DNA of 6,638 nucleotides from CAYRVF01 sp964427535 (lineage in GTDB: Bacteria > Chloroflexota > Ktedonobacteria > Ktedonobacterales > JADMIN01), in contig CAYRVF010000187.1 of NCBI GenBank assembly GCA_964427535.1, forward strand, positions 1-6,638, in the 5' to 3' direction. Shown one piece after another: positions 6,161 through 6,638 of this stretch (positions within the stretch are counted from its first letter, which is position 1; every line of letters begins with the position of its first letter). Below the pieces are notes generated by a model. That model was not told the DNA's origin. It did no database searches and saw nothing but the letters and a program-made list of their open reading frames with translations. The position numbers and the translations under genes were made by a program.

Positions 6161-6638
6161 ATGCTCGACGCGAAGCTTCTCTCTGAGATACGGGCCATCG
6201 TCGGTGCTGAGGGCATCGTCAGCGACTACGAGCAGATTCGCACCTACGAGTCAGATGGGCTGGCGGCCTACGCGCAGATGCCCGAGCTGGTCGTGTTGCC
6301 GACCACCACCGAACAGGTGCGGGACGTCGTGCGCCTCTGTTCGCGAGAGGGCATCCCGTTCGTGCCGCGTGGGTCGGGCACGGGCCTCTCGGGCGGCGCG
6401 ATGCCGGTGCCAGGCAGCGTCGTCATCGCCCTCTCGCGTATGCGCGATATCCTCAGCGTCGATCTCGCCAACCAGCGGGTTGTCGTGCAGCCGGGCGTCA
6501 TCAACCTGTGGGTGACGCAGAAAGTCGCGCCACACGGCTACTACTACGCGCCCGACCCTTCCAGCCAGCAGGTCTGCTCCATTGGCGGCAACGTCGCCGA
6601 GAACTCCGGCGGGGCGCACTGCCTCAAATACGGCTTCA
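6161..6638 (+). CDS. glcD: GlcD-like FAD-linked oxidase, 5' part only
   Basis: The first 159 codons of a glycolate/D-lactate oxidase large subunit, open at the window end; full-length relatives are about 460-500 aa. It starts MLDAKLLSEIRAIVG. The PCMH-type FAD-binding domain is clear: LVVLPTTTEQVRDVVRLC (43-60), the FAD-pyrophosphate loop PRGSGTGLSGGA (69-80), a VVVQPGV strand (107-113), YAPDPSS (129-135) and SIGGNVAENSGG (140-151), a highly typical GlcD stretch. The enzyme oxidises glycolate to glyoxylate, or D-lactate to pyruvate, passing electrons on with GlcE and the iron-sulfur protein GlcF. Those partners and the C-terminal domain are outside the window. The neighbouring malate synthase would consume the glyoxylate, which favours glycolate as substrate, though D-lactate or 2-hydroxyglutarate dehydrogenases look alike in this part. 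Confidence 0.9.
   Translation, partial: MLDAKLLSEIRAIVGAEGIVSDYEQIRTYESDGLAAYAQMPELVVLPTTTEQVRDVVRLCSREGIPFVPRGSGTGLSGGAMPVPGSVVIALSRMRDILSVDLANQRVVVQPGVINLWVTQKVAPHGYYYAPDPSSQQVCSIGGNVAENSGGAHCLKYGF

Overview
The window is GC-rich bacterial chromosome with dense coding, strong Shine-Dalgarno sites and sigma-70-like promoters. The gene families present (A-type malate synthase, IclR regulator, GlcD-like oxidase, DUF3052-like protein, dienelactone hydrolase) and the short palindromic intergenic elements fit a Chloroflexota or related terrestrial bacterium. That assignment is an impression from style, not a proven placement. There is no sign of phage, plasmid, insertion sequence, CRISPR array or RNA gene.

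Layout. Positions 1-403 hold no convincing gene, only several inverted repeats. Two genes follow on the minus strand: an unrecognised 198-aa protein (1000 to 404) and, upstream of it, a dienelactone-hydrolase-family alpha/beta hydrolase with a complete catalytic set (1795 to 1097). A divergent intergenic stretch (1796-2034) carries a good plus-strand promoter and an 18-bp palindrome. It leads into a glycine-rich polytopic membrane protein of unknown function (2035-2832). A small DUF3052-like protein follows (2962-3369). It converges on the malate synthase gene, and a perfect 20-bp palindrome lies between the two.

The right half is a coherent glyoxylate-metabolism locus. Malate synthase A (minus strand, 5074 to 3467) is divergent from an IclR-family regulator (5250-6083). 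The regulator is followed by the first 159 codons of a GlcD-type FAD-linked glycolate/lactate oxidase (6161 onward, cut by the window end). GlcD-type enzymes make glyoxylate from glycolate, and malate synthase condenses glyoxylate with acetyl-CoA to malate. The regulator keeps the residues that, as recalled, contact glyoxylate in E. coli AllR. The AT-rich divergent region between aceB and iclR holds a near-ideal promoter for the regulator, a plausible one for malate synthase, and two inverted repeats about two helical turns apart that cover the core of the malate synthase promoter. The simplest reading is autoregulation of iclR plus control of malate synthase by the same protein, probably in response to glyoxylate or a related small acid.

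The window looks mostly like ordinary core and accessory metabolism. The points most worth checking are the compact operator between aceB and iclR, the use of an A-type malate synthase and an IclR regulator beside a GlcD gene, and two uncharacterised proteins.
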